From: GWE2-42-39 sp942493345
Lineage (GTDB): Bacteria; Bacteroidota; Bacteroidia; Bacteroidales; Prolixibacteraceae
Direction of reading: 5' to 3'
DNA: 64,000 nt
Assembly (NCBI GenBank): GCA_942493345.1
Contig: OW818695.1
Location: forward strand, 2,418,001 to 2,482,000
Position numbers and translations under genes: made by a program. Of this stretch, positions 54,141 to 63,176 are shown in pieces (position 1 is the first letter of the stretch; every line of letters starts with the position of its first letter). The notes under the pieces were generated by a model. That model did no database searches. It had not been told where the DNA came from and worked only from the letters and a program-made list of their open reading frames with translations.

Positions 54141-55400
54141 TTAAAAATTGCCGAGCTTGCCAAAATCAAGCGTTCCGAAGTAATCGTCGATGGTTTCGGC
54201 ACGGCGGATTTCAACCACTTCGCCGTTTTCGCGCAACAACAGTTCTGCCGAACGCAGCTTCCCGTTGTAATTGAAACCCATGGCGTGACCGTGCGCACCG
54301 GCATCGTGAATCACGATAATGTCACCCTGTTCGATGTTTGGCAACAGCCGGTTGATGGCGAATTTATCGTTGTTTTCGCACAGTGAACCGGTTACGTCGT
54401 ACAAGTTGCTGCAGGGTTCGTTTTCCTTGCCCAACACGGTAATGTGGTGATACGCACCGTACAGTGCGGGGCGCATCAGGTTGGCCATGCAGGCGTCGAG
54501 TCCGGCATATTTCTTATAGGTTTCTTTCAGGTGAAGCACTTTCGATACCAAAAATCCGTAAGGACCGGTCATTGCACGACCCGATTCAAAATAAATTTTC
54601 AGCGGATCGAGGCCGTTGCCGGCGATCATTTTTTCATAAAGATCTTTGATCCCTGCGCTTACTTTTTCAATATCGACGGGTTTGTGCTCGTTTTTATAAG
54701 GAATTCCGATGCCGCCGCCCAGATTGGCAAATTCGAACCGGATGCCCACTTCTTTGCTAACCTCAACAATCACGTCGAAAAGAATTTCTGCAGTTTCAAT
54801 AAAATAGTCGGCATCGAGTTCATTGGAGGCCACCATGGTGTGGATCCCAAAACGTTTCACCCCTTTTTCTTTCAGCATTTTGTACCCTTTGAAAAGCTGT
54901 TCGCGGGTAAAACCGTATTTCGAATCTTCCGGGTTGCCAATAATAACATTGCCTTCTTTTAATGCTCCGGGATTGTAACGAAGTGAGATCAATTCGGGAA
55001 GCCCGGCATTTTTCTCAAGATATTCGATGTGCGAAATGTCGTCGAGATTGATGGTAGCGCCCAGTTGCCGTGCTTTCACGTATTCGCTGGCTGGCGTATC
55101 GTTCGAAGTAAACATGATTTCTTCACCACGCATTCCGACCCGCTCGGCAAGTTCCAGCTCGGCAAGTGAACTGGCATCGATGCCAAAGCCCTGTGCCCGC
55201 ATAATTTTCATCAGGAATGGGTTGGGGGCGGCTTTTATGGCGTAAAATTCTTTAAAACCTTTATTCCACGAAAAGGCTGCATTGAACCGTTTGGCGTATT
55301 CAACAATCCCTTTTTCGTCGTATATATGAAACGGGGTGGGGTGTTTCTCAATAATTTTTTCGATTTGTTCCTTCGTAAAAGGAAGTGTTTTCCCTTTCAT
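54141..55400 (-). CDS. lysA: diaminopimelate decarboxylase-like PLP enzyme
   Basis: A 419-residue fold-III PLP decarboxylase. The PLP lysine is Lys56 in YAIKAAPNP, the phosphate-binding LGGGIGIPY lies near residue 231, and the C-terminal active-site Cys/Asp are in SLCENNDKF. Expected role: the last step of lysine synthesis, meso-DAP to lysine. Some motifs differ from standard LysA: HTMVASNE where HxGS is usual, and ESGRAMTGPYG where EPGRxxV is usual. It therefore belongs to a divergent branch. It lies 101 bases downstream of the dapF-like gene, and dapL is divergent, supporting a role in lysine synthesis. Confidence 0.82.
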   Translation of the reverse strand: MKGKTLPFTKEQIEKIIEKHPTPFHIYDEKGIVEYAKRFNAAFSWNKGFKEFYAIKAAPNPFLMKIMRAQGFGIDASSLAELELAERVGMRGEEIMFTSNDTPASEYVKARQLGATINLDDISHIEYLEKNAGLPELISLRYNPGALKEGNVIIGNPEDSKYGFTREQLFKGYKMLKEKGVKRFGIHTMVASNELDADYFIETAEILFDVIVEVSKEVGIRFEFANLGGGIGIPYKNEHKPVDIEKVSAGIKDLYEKMIAGNGLDPLKIYFESGRAMTGPYGFLVSKVLHLKETYKKYAGLDACMANLMRPALYGAYHHITVLGKENEPCSNLYDVTGSLCENNDKFAINRLLPNIEQGDIIVIHDAGAHGHAMGFNYNGKLRSAELLLRENGEVVEIRRAETIDDYFGTLDFGKLGNF

Positions 55401-55501
55401 GTGCTTATAATTTTTGAAAAAAATGCTTTTATAAATACAAATTTAAAAATGAAAATCAGGAATCGCTCAAATTGGCAGGTTTTACGGATTTTCAGGACCA
55501 A

Positions 55502-56371
55502 TTATTTAACTTCCAATTCGCAAATGAGTTCATCGCTCATGTAGCCATAGGAAATTTCTTTTACTTCGCCGCTCATGCGAATCTCCCAATCTTCGTTGAT
55601 GCTGACTTTCAGCGAGCCGCCCTGCATTTTGATGGTCAGGTCGCGCGATGTCAGTTCTTTTTTGATGACGACAGCAGCAACTCCGCACGACGAACTGCCC
55701 GATGCCAGCGTGTGTCCAGCCCCGCGTTCCCAGATTAAAACTTCAACTTCGGAAGGCGAAATAACTTTGGCGAATTGCACATTGATACGGTTTGGAAAGA
55801 ATGGGTGCTTCTCGAGCAGCGGGCCAAAATGCATCAATTCTTCTATGTCGAGATGGTCGGTAACAATTACGCAATGCGGGTTTCCCACCGATACACAGTT
55901 GATCTGAAATGTTTTTCCGTCCACTTCCAGCGGGTAGTCAAAACATTCTTCCGTTTTGGCAGCTACCGGCACCAGCGACGAGCGGAAAATAGCTTTGCCC
56001 ATCTCTACTTTTATGAGGCTGGCCTTGCGCGCTTTTTCTTCCAGAACTTTCGAAGTAACAATGCCACCGGCAGTTTCAATAGTGAATGTTCTCGATTTGT
56101 TGGTGTACAGGTAATCGTACAGGTATTTGGAAAAAATACGCAACCCGTTTCCGCTTTTTTCGGCTTCCGATCCGTCGGGATTAAAAATTCTCAGGCCAAA
56201 GTCGGCTTTCACGGAAGGCACTTTCAGCAAAATTCCGTCCGACCCGATGCCAAAATGCACATCACAAATCAGTTGTATATTTTTTTCGGTTAACGAAAAA
56301 TTGATTTCGTCGCTGTTCAGTACAATATAATCGTTGCCAAGGCCATGGCTTTTTACAAAGAAGTTTTTCAT
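55502..56371 (-). CDS. dapF: diaminopimelate epimerase-like protein with Ser in place of both catalytic Cys
   Basis: A 289-residue two-lobed DapF fold with VKSHGLGNDYIVL, HFGIGSDGILL and NPDGSEAEKSGNG. The position that is the first catalytic Cys in DapF (residue 73) is Ser, in EKSGNG. The second (residue 224), in GAGHTLASGSSSCG, is Ser as well; a Cys is present five residues later. Standard DapF interconverts LL- and meso-diaminopimelate using a Cys pair. Gene context beside lysA-like and dapL argues that it acts on diaminopimelate, but the mechanism or substrate may be altered. Confidence 0.8.
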   Translation of the reverse strand: MKNFFVKSHGLGNDYIVLNSDEINFSLTEKNIQLICDVHFGIGSDGILLKVPSVKADFGLRIFNPDGSEAEKSGNGLRIFSKYLYDYLYTNKSRTFTIETAGGIVTSKVLEEKARKASLIKVEMGKAIFRSSLVPVAAKTEECFDYPLEVDGKTFQINCVSVGNPHCVIVTDHLDIEELMHFGPLLEKHPFFPNRINVQFAKVISPSEVEVLIWERGAGHTLASGSSSCGVAAVVIKKELTSRDLTIKMQGGSLKVSINEDWEIRMSGEVKEISYGYMSDELICELEVK

Positions 56372-56417
56372 TTTTCTGCTTCTGTTAATGTGAAAAACAA
56401 ATGTAATAACTGTTTTA

Positions 56418-56431
56418 CAAACGAACGTTTG
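56418..56431. promoter_or_regulatory. palindrome upstream of dapF-like gene
   Basis: CAAACGAACGTTTG is a 6-2-6 palindrome about 47 bases before the dapF-like ATG. It contains the half-site CAAACG, also seen in the LacI-type operators of PUL-B, but with different spacing and no TACA flanks. Its role is unproven. Confidence 0.25.
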
Positions 56432-56540
56432 AATTACCGCAAAAGTAGGGGACGGTAAAGAAAAATCTATGCATTGACAAACTCAGCAACCACAAACCAC
56501 GATCAAGAGAATTGTTCCATTGAACAGGAAGTGCAGCTGC

Positions 56541-56675
56541 AACTAGTGTCGTATCAACCTTGTTTTGTCACCCTAAACGTAGTGAAGGGTCTCATGTTTA
56601 ACTTGATGAAGTTAAAGATTCTTCGCTTCGCTCAGAAAGACAAACTGTCGTTTGATGGTTGACATGATACTAGTT
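56541..56675. mobile_element. MITE/REP-like palindromic element
   Basis: A 135-bp non-coding element. Imperfect 19-bp terminal inverted repeats (56541-56559, AACTAGTGTCGTATCAACC; and 56657-56675) match at 16 positions. An inner pair of inverted arms lies at about 56564-56594 and 56614-56644 (TTTGTCACCCT... and ...CTTCGCTTCGCTCAGAAAGACAAA). The inner arms belong to the widespread intergenic GTCAxxCTGAGCGAAGxxGAAG-type repeat. No transposase is present. It lies in the 488-base gap between the divergent dapF-like and dapL genes. Confidence 0.6.
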
Positions 56676-56695
56676 ACTGGTTGCCAAATGCAACA

Positions 56696-56785
56696 ATAAC
56701 AATTCGACAATTTAGCAATTCAACCATCTTCTTCAGGGCATTCCCTCACAGCAATTTAACAATTTGGCAATTTAGCCATTTGTCC
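56696..56785. repeat. degenerate 8-bp tandem repeats
   Basis: Two clusters of the word CAATTTAG and variants (CAATTTAA, CAATTTGG, CAATTCGA). The clearest run, at about 56752-56780, has an 8-base period. Together with the palindromic element it fills most of the dapF-dapL gap; nothing coding is seen there. Confidence 0.55.
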
Positions 56786-56809
56786 CCACATCCCTTTCCC
56801 CATTTTTCT

Positions 56810-56817
56810 TAACTTTG
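56810..56817 (+). promoter_or_regulatory. -7 element upstream of dapL
   Basis: TAACTTTG fits TAnnTTTG and would start transcription about 37 bases before the dapL ATG. The nearest TTTG upstream (56779-56782) is 27 bases away, longer than usual. Confidence 0.45.
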
Positions 56818-56859
56818 AACCCTCGGTAAAAGCAGATTTTTCAAAAAAAACAAAATAGT

Positions 56860-58089
56860 ATGGCACGTATTAATGAGCATTATCTGAAATTGCAGGCAGG
56901 ATACCTGTTTCCTGAGATTGGGCGCCGGGTGCGCGAATTTGCGGAAGCAAACCCCGATAAAAAAGTAATCCGCATGGGGATTGGCGATGTGACGCAACCG
57001 CTGGTGTCAACCGTTGTGAAAGCTTTTCACGAGGGCGTTGACGAAATGGCGAATGGCAGCACGTTTAAAGGGTACGGACCGGAACAGGGGTACGAATTTT
57101 TGCGCCAGGCAATCGCCGAAAACGATTATCAGGCACTTGGCGTAAATATAAAAGCCGACGATATTTTTGTTTCCGACGGGTCGAAATGCGATACCGGGAA
57201 TATTCAGGAAATATTTGGCAGCGACACCAAAATTGCTGTTGGCGACCCGGTTTACCCGGTGTATGTCGACACCACAGTGATGTCGGGCAAAACCGGCACG
57301 ATTGGCGCAAACGGTTATTTCGAAGGAATTATTTATATGCCCTGTACCGAAGCAAATGGGTTTATTCCTGAATTGCCAACCGAAACTCCCGACCTGATTT
57401 TTCTTTGCTATCCGAATAACCCGACGGGAACCGTTGCCAGCAAGAAAGAACTGAAAAAGTGGGTTGATTATGCGCTGGCAAACAACTGCATCATTCTGTA
57501 CGATGCCGCTTACTTTGCATTTATCACCGATCCGGAAATTCCGCGTACCATCTACCAGATTCCGGGAGCTGAAAAATGTGCCATCGAGTTCCGTAGCTTC
57601 TCGAAAACAGCAGGCTTTACCGGAACCCGTTGTGCCTTTGTTGTTATTCCTGAAGGAGTGGTTGCGTACGATCCCGAAGGCAATGCGCATCCGGTCCGTA
57701 AATTGTGGAACCGCCATCACACGACCAAATTCAACGGCGTTTCGTACCCGGTACAGAAGGCCGCTGCTGCAATTTATACAGAAGAAGGAAAAAAAGAAGT
57801 GCAGGCTGTGATCGATTATTACATGGAAAATGCAAAAATCATGCGAGCCAGCCTCGAAGAAGCCGGGTACAAAGTTTTTGGCGGAATAAACGCACCCTAT
57901 GTTTGGGTGAAAACCAAAGGCGGCATGAAATCGTGGGACTTCTTCGATAAATTATTGAGCGATGCCAATGTTGTGGGAACACCCGGTTCAGGCTTTGGCC
58001 CGTCGGGCGAAGGCTATTTCCGCTTTTCTGCTTTTGCCGATCGCGAAAACGTGATCGAAGCGATGGAGCGGGTGAAAAAACTTTCATAA
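56860..58089 (+). CDS. dapL: LL-diaminopimelate aminotransferase
   Basis: A 409-residue class I/II aminotransferase that makes LL-diaminopimelate from tetrahydrodipicolinate and glutamate in one step, bypassing the succinylase route. The N terminus ARINEHYLKLQAGYLFPEIGRRV and VIRMGIGDVTQPL are diagnostic of DapL. CYPNNPTG and the PLP lysine Lys249 in FRSFSKTAGFTGTR are intact. Length is normal. The product needs an epimerase and a decarboxylase, which are encoded divergently next door. Confidence 0.96.
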   Translation: MARINEHYLKLQAGYLFPEIGRRVREFAEANPDKKVIRMGIGDVTQPLVSTVVKAFHEGVDEMANGSTFKGYGPEQGYEFLRQAIAENDYQALGVNIKADDIFVSDGSKCDTGNIQEIFGSDTKIAVGDPVYPVYVDTTVMSGKTGTIGANGYFEGIIYMPCTEANGFIPELPTETPDLIFLCYPNNPTGTVASKKELKKWVDYALANNCIILYDAAYFAFITDPEIPRTIYQIPGAEKCAIEFRSFSKTAGFTGTRCAFVVIPEGVVAYDPEGNAHPVRKLWNRHHTTKFNGVSYPVQKAAAAIYTEEGKKEVQAVIDYYMENAKIMRASLEEAGYKVFGGINAPYVWVKTKGGMKSWDFFDKLLSDANVVGTPGSGFGPSGEGYFRFSAFADRENVIEAMERVKKLS

Positions 58090-58110
58090 TCAACTTTCAT
58101 AACGATATTG

Positions 58111-58140
58111 AAACCCTGTCGGAAACGATGGGGTTTTTTT
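58111..58140 (+). terminator. rho-independent terminator of dapL
   Basis: AAACCC (58111-58116) pairs with GGGTTT, with an inner TCG-GAAA-CGA tetraloop stem, and is followed by a T run to 58140. It lies 22 bases past the dapL stop. Confidence 0.85.
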
Positions 58141-58266
58141 ATTGCTAATGCCATTTTTATTTGTTGAGATATTGAAGTTCGCATGGCAAATGATCAATTT
58201 TTTGAAAGAAAAGTATCTCGTATCAATGGTTCTGTTATCTTTATCAGACTCAATGATCTACTGAAT

Positions 58267-61200
58267 ATGCTGCGGTTTGTCTTTCTGGTTTTTGCTTTGG
58301 AGTGTTTGATGTGTGTTGGTGTGGTAGCACAGCAAAATAACGATAAATGCAACCGTTCGACGGAAGGTACCGATTTTTGGTTTGGCTTTATGGAAAGTCG
58401 TAACTATCACAATGGTCATTATGTTGAAATAACAGTTACCGCCCGTGAGGCTGCTGACTTTACAGTTAAAATAGGAACCTCGGGGACACTATACGGAGCT
58501 TCTTCTTATCATGTAAATGCAAATTCATCTGTTCAAGTGCGATTTTCTGATTGGGCGCTGGCTGAAGCAACCGGTTCTGAACAACTGCAAAGCAGGGCGA
58601 TTCATCTGGAATCGACTTCCCCGGTCAATGTTTATGCGCTAAATTGGGATCAGAACTCTGCGGATGTGGCAGTGATTTTTCCTGTAAAATCGATTGGTGA
58701 CGAATATTTTGCAGTTTGTTATGAACCTCATATAAACAAAGCAAATAACGGCTCGTATGGCAGCGGACGGAATAGCGAATTTCTGATTGTTGCCACCGAA
58801 GACAATACAAAGGTGGAGATCACCCCATCAAAAGTTACAGACAAACTGAAACCGGCAAAAATACCGTTTTCGGTAACCATGAACCGTGGGGAGGTTTTTC
58901 AAGTGCAGTCGATGAACGATGTAAACCTCGCCGGGCAGGGCGACCTTACAGGGAGTTATATAAAATCGGACAAACCTGTTGCATTCTTTTCTGGGTCACT
59001 TTCAACTACTATTCCGGCAGACAATGCAACGTCGGCCTGGGATCATTTATATGAACAGATTCCACCCACCCGATCGTGGGGGCGGAGTTATTATACGATT
59101 CCTCTGAAGTCGAGGGAACAGGATCGTTACCGGGTGATTGCGGCGGAAGATAAAACCAAAGTAACAGTCGATGGGGTGATTGATAAAATGCTGAACAAAG
59201 GTGAGTTTTACGAATTTGTTCTGTACAATAACGAGTACCGGCAGATTTATTCCGACAAGCGGATACTGGTGATGCAATACAGCCAGTCGCAATCGGTTGA
59301 TGCAGAATATACGAAAGAGAATAATGTCAGTAATGGCGACCCGTTTATGATCGTTCTCAGCCCGGTCAACCAGATGGTGAACGATGTTACTTTTGTTGCC
59401 TATTATTCAACTCAGATAAAAGAAAGGTATTTTGTAAATATTTTCTGCAATACTCCCGAGGTTTCCAATATGAGGCTCGACGGAAAAGATATAAGTTCGT
59501 ATTTTTCAACCTACAAACACGATTATTTTTCACATGCACAAATACCTATAACGCAGGGGCCACACCGGATTCAAAACCTAAATCCCGACGAAGGTTTTTT
59601 GGCTTATGTTTACGGGTTCGGGGGAGTCGAATCGTATGGTTACGGGGTTGGGTTCGATCTTGATATCGTACTTGATTTGGGGGAAACACTCGATTTTCAT
59701 GGCGGCGACACGCTTTTATTGTGCTATGGAGATACGATCGTTCTTGATGCCAATTCGTATTTCGATCAGTTTGAATGGAGTACCGGCGAAACGACTCAGC
59801 GAATTGACGTTGACGAAGGAGGAAAATATAGGGTAACTGCCTCTACAAAAGAAGGTTGTATTTTGACCGATTCGATCAATGTTTATGTCAGCAAGCCGGA
59901 AACAAATTTGGGGAACGACACCACTCTTTGTTTTCCAAACTCATTGGTACTCGATGCCGGGGCCGGGTTCAAAAACTACCTCTGGCAAAACGGGGGCTCT
60001 GTTCCGACAATGTTGGCCGACACCACGCGGATTTATCATGTGACTGTAACCGACGAGTATGGTTGCACTGACCGCGATACACTCGACCTGGTCGTTTATC
60101 CTGTGCCAACTGTAAAAATATCAGGCGACACCCTCGTTTGCTGGCCCATAAGTTTGCCCGCGAGCTGGCCATTGAATGTTACAGTTGATAATCTGGCTGA
60201 AGAATTGTGGAAACAAGAGAATAGTTTCAAATGGATATGCACCAACAGCGACAAACTGACATTTTCTGAACAAACGCACACCAGCGCTCAATTGAATGTT
60301 ACGGAATGGGGTGATTACCACATTCGCTACGAACTGACCACCATAAATGGCTGCACGGTATCCGATGAGTTTGATATTTCATTCTATCAGGTGCCAACTT
60401 CGCTTTTTAAGGTTGACAATACCTCTGATGAGTGTGAAGGATATACCCGTCATGTATTGTATGCGGGTAACGCAAGCCCAGCCGGAAATTATTACTGGGA
60501 TTTTGGGGGCTGTAAAGTGATCGATACGCTTGCTGTGAATGACTTCTCTGTTTCGGTGGGAGCCTATAATTATAACCCGTTTGTGACCCTTTTTGTAGAA
60601 GAACACGGATGCTGGAGCGATACCACCCGGCTACCGGTAGGGGCAAAACCGGTTTTCGAAATGAATGCAACAAAATTGCGCGGATGTGATTCTCTGACCG
60701 TTAATTTTTCCAGCCGTTTATTAATTGACGATGCAGTAGAATATTTATGGGAATTTGGCGATGGAACGTCGAGCAAAGAACAAAGTCCGGTGCATTATTA
60801 TGGAAATGTCGATTATTATGATGTTGCGCTGACTATTACGAATACTATTACAAGATGTCAAAGCGGTTTCCTGGCTAAAGAAATGGTGAAAGTCTTTCCC
60901 ACGCCGGTTGCCGATTTCACAGCCGATCCATCAATCTGTTACGGCGACACCATTGATATTGAATACACCCATGCCATTGATTCAACCTATTGTTATTGGA
61001 CGTTTAAACAATGCCACGAAACCGGGGTGGGTGGCACCGAACCGGAAAAACAACTGGTAATCGATGAACCAACCGGCCTGATCTCCCTGACAGTGGATGA
61101 ATATGGTTGTTTTAGTTTGCCTCAAAGCAAGACGGTGAAGCGAAAACCTCATTTCGATTTCGTAGCTGATACCCTTCAGGGGTGCCAACCTTTCAGGTTA

Positions 61201-61923
61201 GACATAAGCCCGGTTGCGAAAGATAATTTTCTGAATTTTGTCTGGCTGAAAGATGGAATGGAAATTCCATCCGGGGAGAATGATTTTTTCATGTATCCCG
61301 ATTCCGGGAAATTTACCATTGGAACTGCGGCACGATCAAGTGAAACAGGTTGTTCCGACACCCTTATAAAAACCGATTGGTTTTGGGTTCACCCGAACCC
61401 TGTTTCGGCATTCAATCCCGATTATCCGGTAGCTACCGACGAGCATTCCACCATCACATTTGCCAACATGTCGGAATTGGCCGTTTCGTATTTCTGGGAT
61501 TTTGATGACGGGAACGAATCAACGGAAGAAAATCCGCAGCATACGTATCAGAAAATTGGGCAATTTGATGTGCTGCTGGTGGCCGAAACCGAATATTCAT
61601 GCAAAGACAGTTCTTCTTTTCAGATTAAAGTTATTCCGTTTAATGTTTTTACGCCCAATGCTTTTCGTCCCGATAGTGAGATTTCGGAAAATCGTACATT
61701 TATGCCTTTTGGGCTGGGTGTCAAGGCCGATCGGTTTAAATTTTTGGTTTACGATCGTTGGGGACAATTGGTTTTTGAGTCGAACAGTCTCGATAAAAAA
61801 TGGGATGGAACCATGAAAAACGGGAAACAAGCGCCGATGGGTACTTACGTATGGAAGGCAAATTACTTCGATATTCAGGGATACGAACACAACCCGAAAG
61901 GACAGGTATTATTGATCCGTTAA
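58267..61923 (+). CDS. large T9SS type B surface protein with IgGFc-binding-like and PKD domains
   Basis: About 1218 residues from the ATG at 58267, which begins a good signal peptide (MLRFVFLVFALECLMCVGVVAQ); an in-frame ATG at 58183 would put 28 residues before it. Order in mature protein: an IgGFc-binding-like N-terminal module (about 30-460: STEGTDFWFGFMESRNY, YYTIPLKSREQDRYRVIAA), then several Ig/PKD-like repeats (GDTIVLDANSYFDQFEWSTG, YLWEFGDGTSSKEQSPVHYYG, YFWDFDDGNESTEENPQHTYQ). A CHU_C-type sorting domain closes it (NVFTPNAFRPDSE, YDRWGQLVFES, GTYVWKANYFDIQG). It should be secreted through the type IX system and stay on the surface, for adhesion or gliding-like functions. Confidence 0.88.
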   Translation: MLRFVFLVFALECLMCVGVVAQQNNDKCNRSTEGTDFWFGFMESRNYHNGHYVEITVTAREAADFTVKIGTSGTLYGASSYHVNANSSVQVRFSDWALAEATGSEQLQSRAIHLESTSPVNVYALNWDQNSADVAVIFPVKSIGDEYFAVCYEPHINKANNGSYGSGRNSEFLIVATEDNTKVEITPSKVTDKLKPAKIPFSVTMNRGEVFQVQSMNDVNLAGQGDLTGSYIKSDKPVAFFSGSLSTTIPADNATSAWDHLYEQIPPTRSWGRSYYTIPLKSREQDRYRVIAAEDKTKVTVDGVIDKMLNKGEFYEFVLYNNEYRQIYSDKRILVMQYSQSQSVDAEYTKENNVSNGDPFMIVLSPVNQMVNDVTFVAYYSTQIKERYFVNIFCNTPEVSNMRLDGKDISSYFSTYKHDYFSHAQIPITQGPHRIQNLNPDEGFLAYVYGFGGVESYGYGVGFDLDIVLDLGETLDFHGGDTLLLCYGDTIVLDANSYFDQFEWSTGETTQRIDVDEGGKYRVTASTKEGCILTDSINVYVSKPETNLGNDTTLCFPNSLVLDAGAGFKNYLWQNGGSVPTMLADTTRIYHVTVTDEYGCTDRDTLDLVVYPVPTVKISGDTLVCWPISLPASWPLNVTVDNLAEELWKQENSFKWICTNSDKLTFSEQTHTSAQLNVTEWGDYHIRYELTTINGCTVSDEFDISFYQVPTSLFKVDNTSDECEGYTRHVLYAGNASPAGNYYWDFGGCKVIDTLAVNDFSVSVGAYNYNPFVTLFVEEHGCWSDTTRLPVGAKPVFEMNATKLRGCDSLTVNFSSRLLIDDAVEYLWEFGDGTSSKEQSPVHYYGNVDYYDVALTITNTITRCQSGFLAKEMVKVFPTPVADFTADPSICYGDTIDIEYTHAIDSTYCYWTFKQCHETGVGGTEPEKQLVIDEPTGLISLTVDEYGCFSLPQSKTVKRKPHFDFVADTLQGCQPFRLDISPVAKDNFLNFVWLKDGMEIPSGENDFFMYPDSGKFTIGTAARSSETGCSDTLIKTDWFWVHPNPVSAFNPDYPVATDEHSTITFANMSELAVSYFWDFDDGNESTEENPQHTYQKIGQFDVLLVAETEYSCKDSSSFQIKVIPFNVFTPNAFRPDSEISENRTFMPFGLGVKADRFKFLVYDRWGQLVFESNSLDKKWDGTMKNGKQAPMGTYVWKANYFDIQGYEHNPKGQVLLIR

Positions 61924-61928
61924 GCAGA

Positions 61929-62921
61929 TCAGTCTTCCGCGATCCTGTAAAAAGGCAGGTAATTTGCCTGACGCGGGTTCTTCAGCAAAAAACTAAGCGA
62001 TATTTCGCTGCTGCCCCCGGTACCTCCCCCCAAGCCCGAAATAGTCCAGTCGTAACTATAGGTGATATGCCATCGATTTTTTATAAAACCAACCAAAAAA
62101 ATCAGGGCGTCGTATTTCATTGTAAAATTCTGTCGTAGCCATAAGCCGGCAGATATACCTTTCATGTTGGCAAATAAACCGTAATTGAATTGTTTGAAAT
62201 CACCTTGTTTCTGAAGGATTACCTGGGGTGAAATGTCGTATTTCTTACGTAGGTGTCCGTGCCTGAAAATTGGTATCCTCGCTCCAAAATGGAGCGTGTA
62301 TTTTCGGTACAGGACGCCAACATCTTCTTGCCCCTGATAATACGACTGACGGGGTTGGTTCAGGTGGTGACAGGCAAAACCCGCGAAATAATCTTCGTTA
62401 TACATGAGTAAACCAGCCGAGGCATCAACAAAAAGATAGTTGGGGTTTTCGATCGGCATTTCCTGAGTAGGTGTATGGTTCCCAAAATAGATATCCAGAT
62501 TGTCGGAAAAAACAAGTTTGTCCCAGTTCAGCGAATTTTGGTGAAAACCCACCTGCACACCGCCGTTCAGTTTTATATCCTTGCTGACTTGGATAAAACG
62601 GGCATACATCAGATCGAGCTGTAGTGCGTTCATCAAACCAGCCGATTGGGCATCGTTCATAATGTGGATGCCAATGCCACCCTGTAGTTTATCGACAGGA
62701 GTATCGTAAGCCGAACTAACCGTGTTGTATGTCTTACCAAATTGCGGCCATTGATTGCGGTATTGCATGCTTACGCGCGGAAGATCGACCGAACCTGCAA
62801 AAGCCGGGTTTAAGTAAAGCGGGTTGGAATAGAATTGCGAAAAAGTAACATCCTGTGCATTTGCCCGAATCCCCGCTGTAACCGCAATAAAAAGTAATAT
62901 ATTATAAATCCCGGACCGCAA
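61929..62921 (-). CDS. PorP/SprF-family type IX secretion outer membrane protein
   Basis: About 331 residues if translation begins at the TTG at 62921, which starts a clean signal peptide (RSGIYNILLFIAVTAGIRANA). A longer frame, also opening with TTG at 62993, adds a charged stretch before it. The mature start DVTFSQFYSNPLYLNPAFAGSV is the PorP/SprF hallmark. The protein is an outer-membrane barrel that helps deliver or attach a specific type B substrate of the type IX system. Its stop is only 5 bases from that of the large surface protein at 58267, the likely partner, though the two genes converge. Confidence 0.85.
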   Translation of the reverse strand: MRSGIYNILLFIAVTAGIRANAQDVTFSQFYSNPLYLNPAFAGSVDLPRVSMQYRNQWPQFGKTYNTVSSAYDTPVDKLQGGIGIHIMNDAQSAGLMNALQLDLMYARFIQVSKDIKLNGGVQVGFHQNSLNWDKLVFSDNLDIYFGNHTPTQEMPIENPNYLFVDASAGLLMYNEDYFAGFACHHLNQPRQSYYQGQEDVGVLYRKYTLHFGARIPIFRHGHLRKKYDISPQVILQKQGDFKQFNYGLFANMKGISAGLWLRQNFTMKYDALIFLVGFIKNRWHITYSYDWTISGLGGGTGGSSEISLSFLLKNPRQANYLPFYRIAED

Positions 62922-63176
62922 TAGTTTGTAAGTTATTAGGCTAAAGTCTGCTAAATTAAAATAAATTGTGACAGTTCGTTTTGTTTCAGGCAAAATGATT
63001 TTTTAAACATATTAATCAGAGGATATACCATGCGAAACCGGCAACTTAAACTACTCTAATATTCATCAAAACAGTCTGTTTTGTCTGTAATATTCATTAA
63101 ACATTGTTAAAAGCATTTAAGAGATGTTAGTTCCCGGAAGAAGTTCCCCAAAATACGTTATTTTTGGTTTCTAACG

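Noticed and set aside
56474..56662. Small plus-strand open frame across the MITE-like element
   Set aside because: It reads through inverted repeats and has no independent support as a gene.
63159..63166. TATTTTTG as a promoter for the gene at 63177
   Set aside because: The transcript would start only about 5 bases before the ATG, and no -33 element is present.
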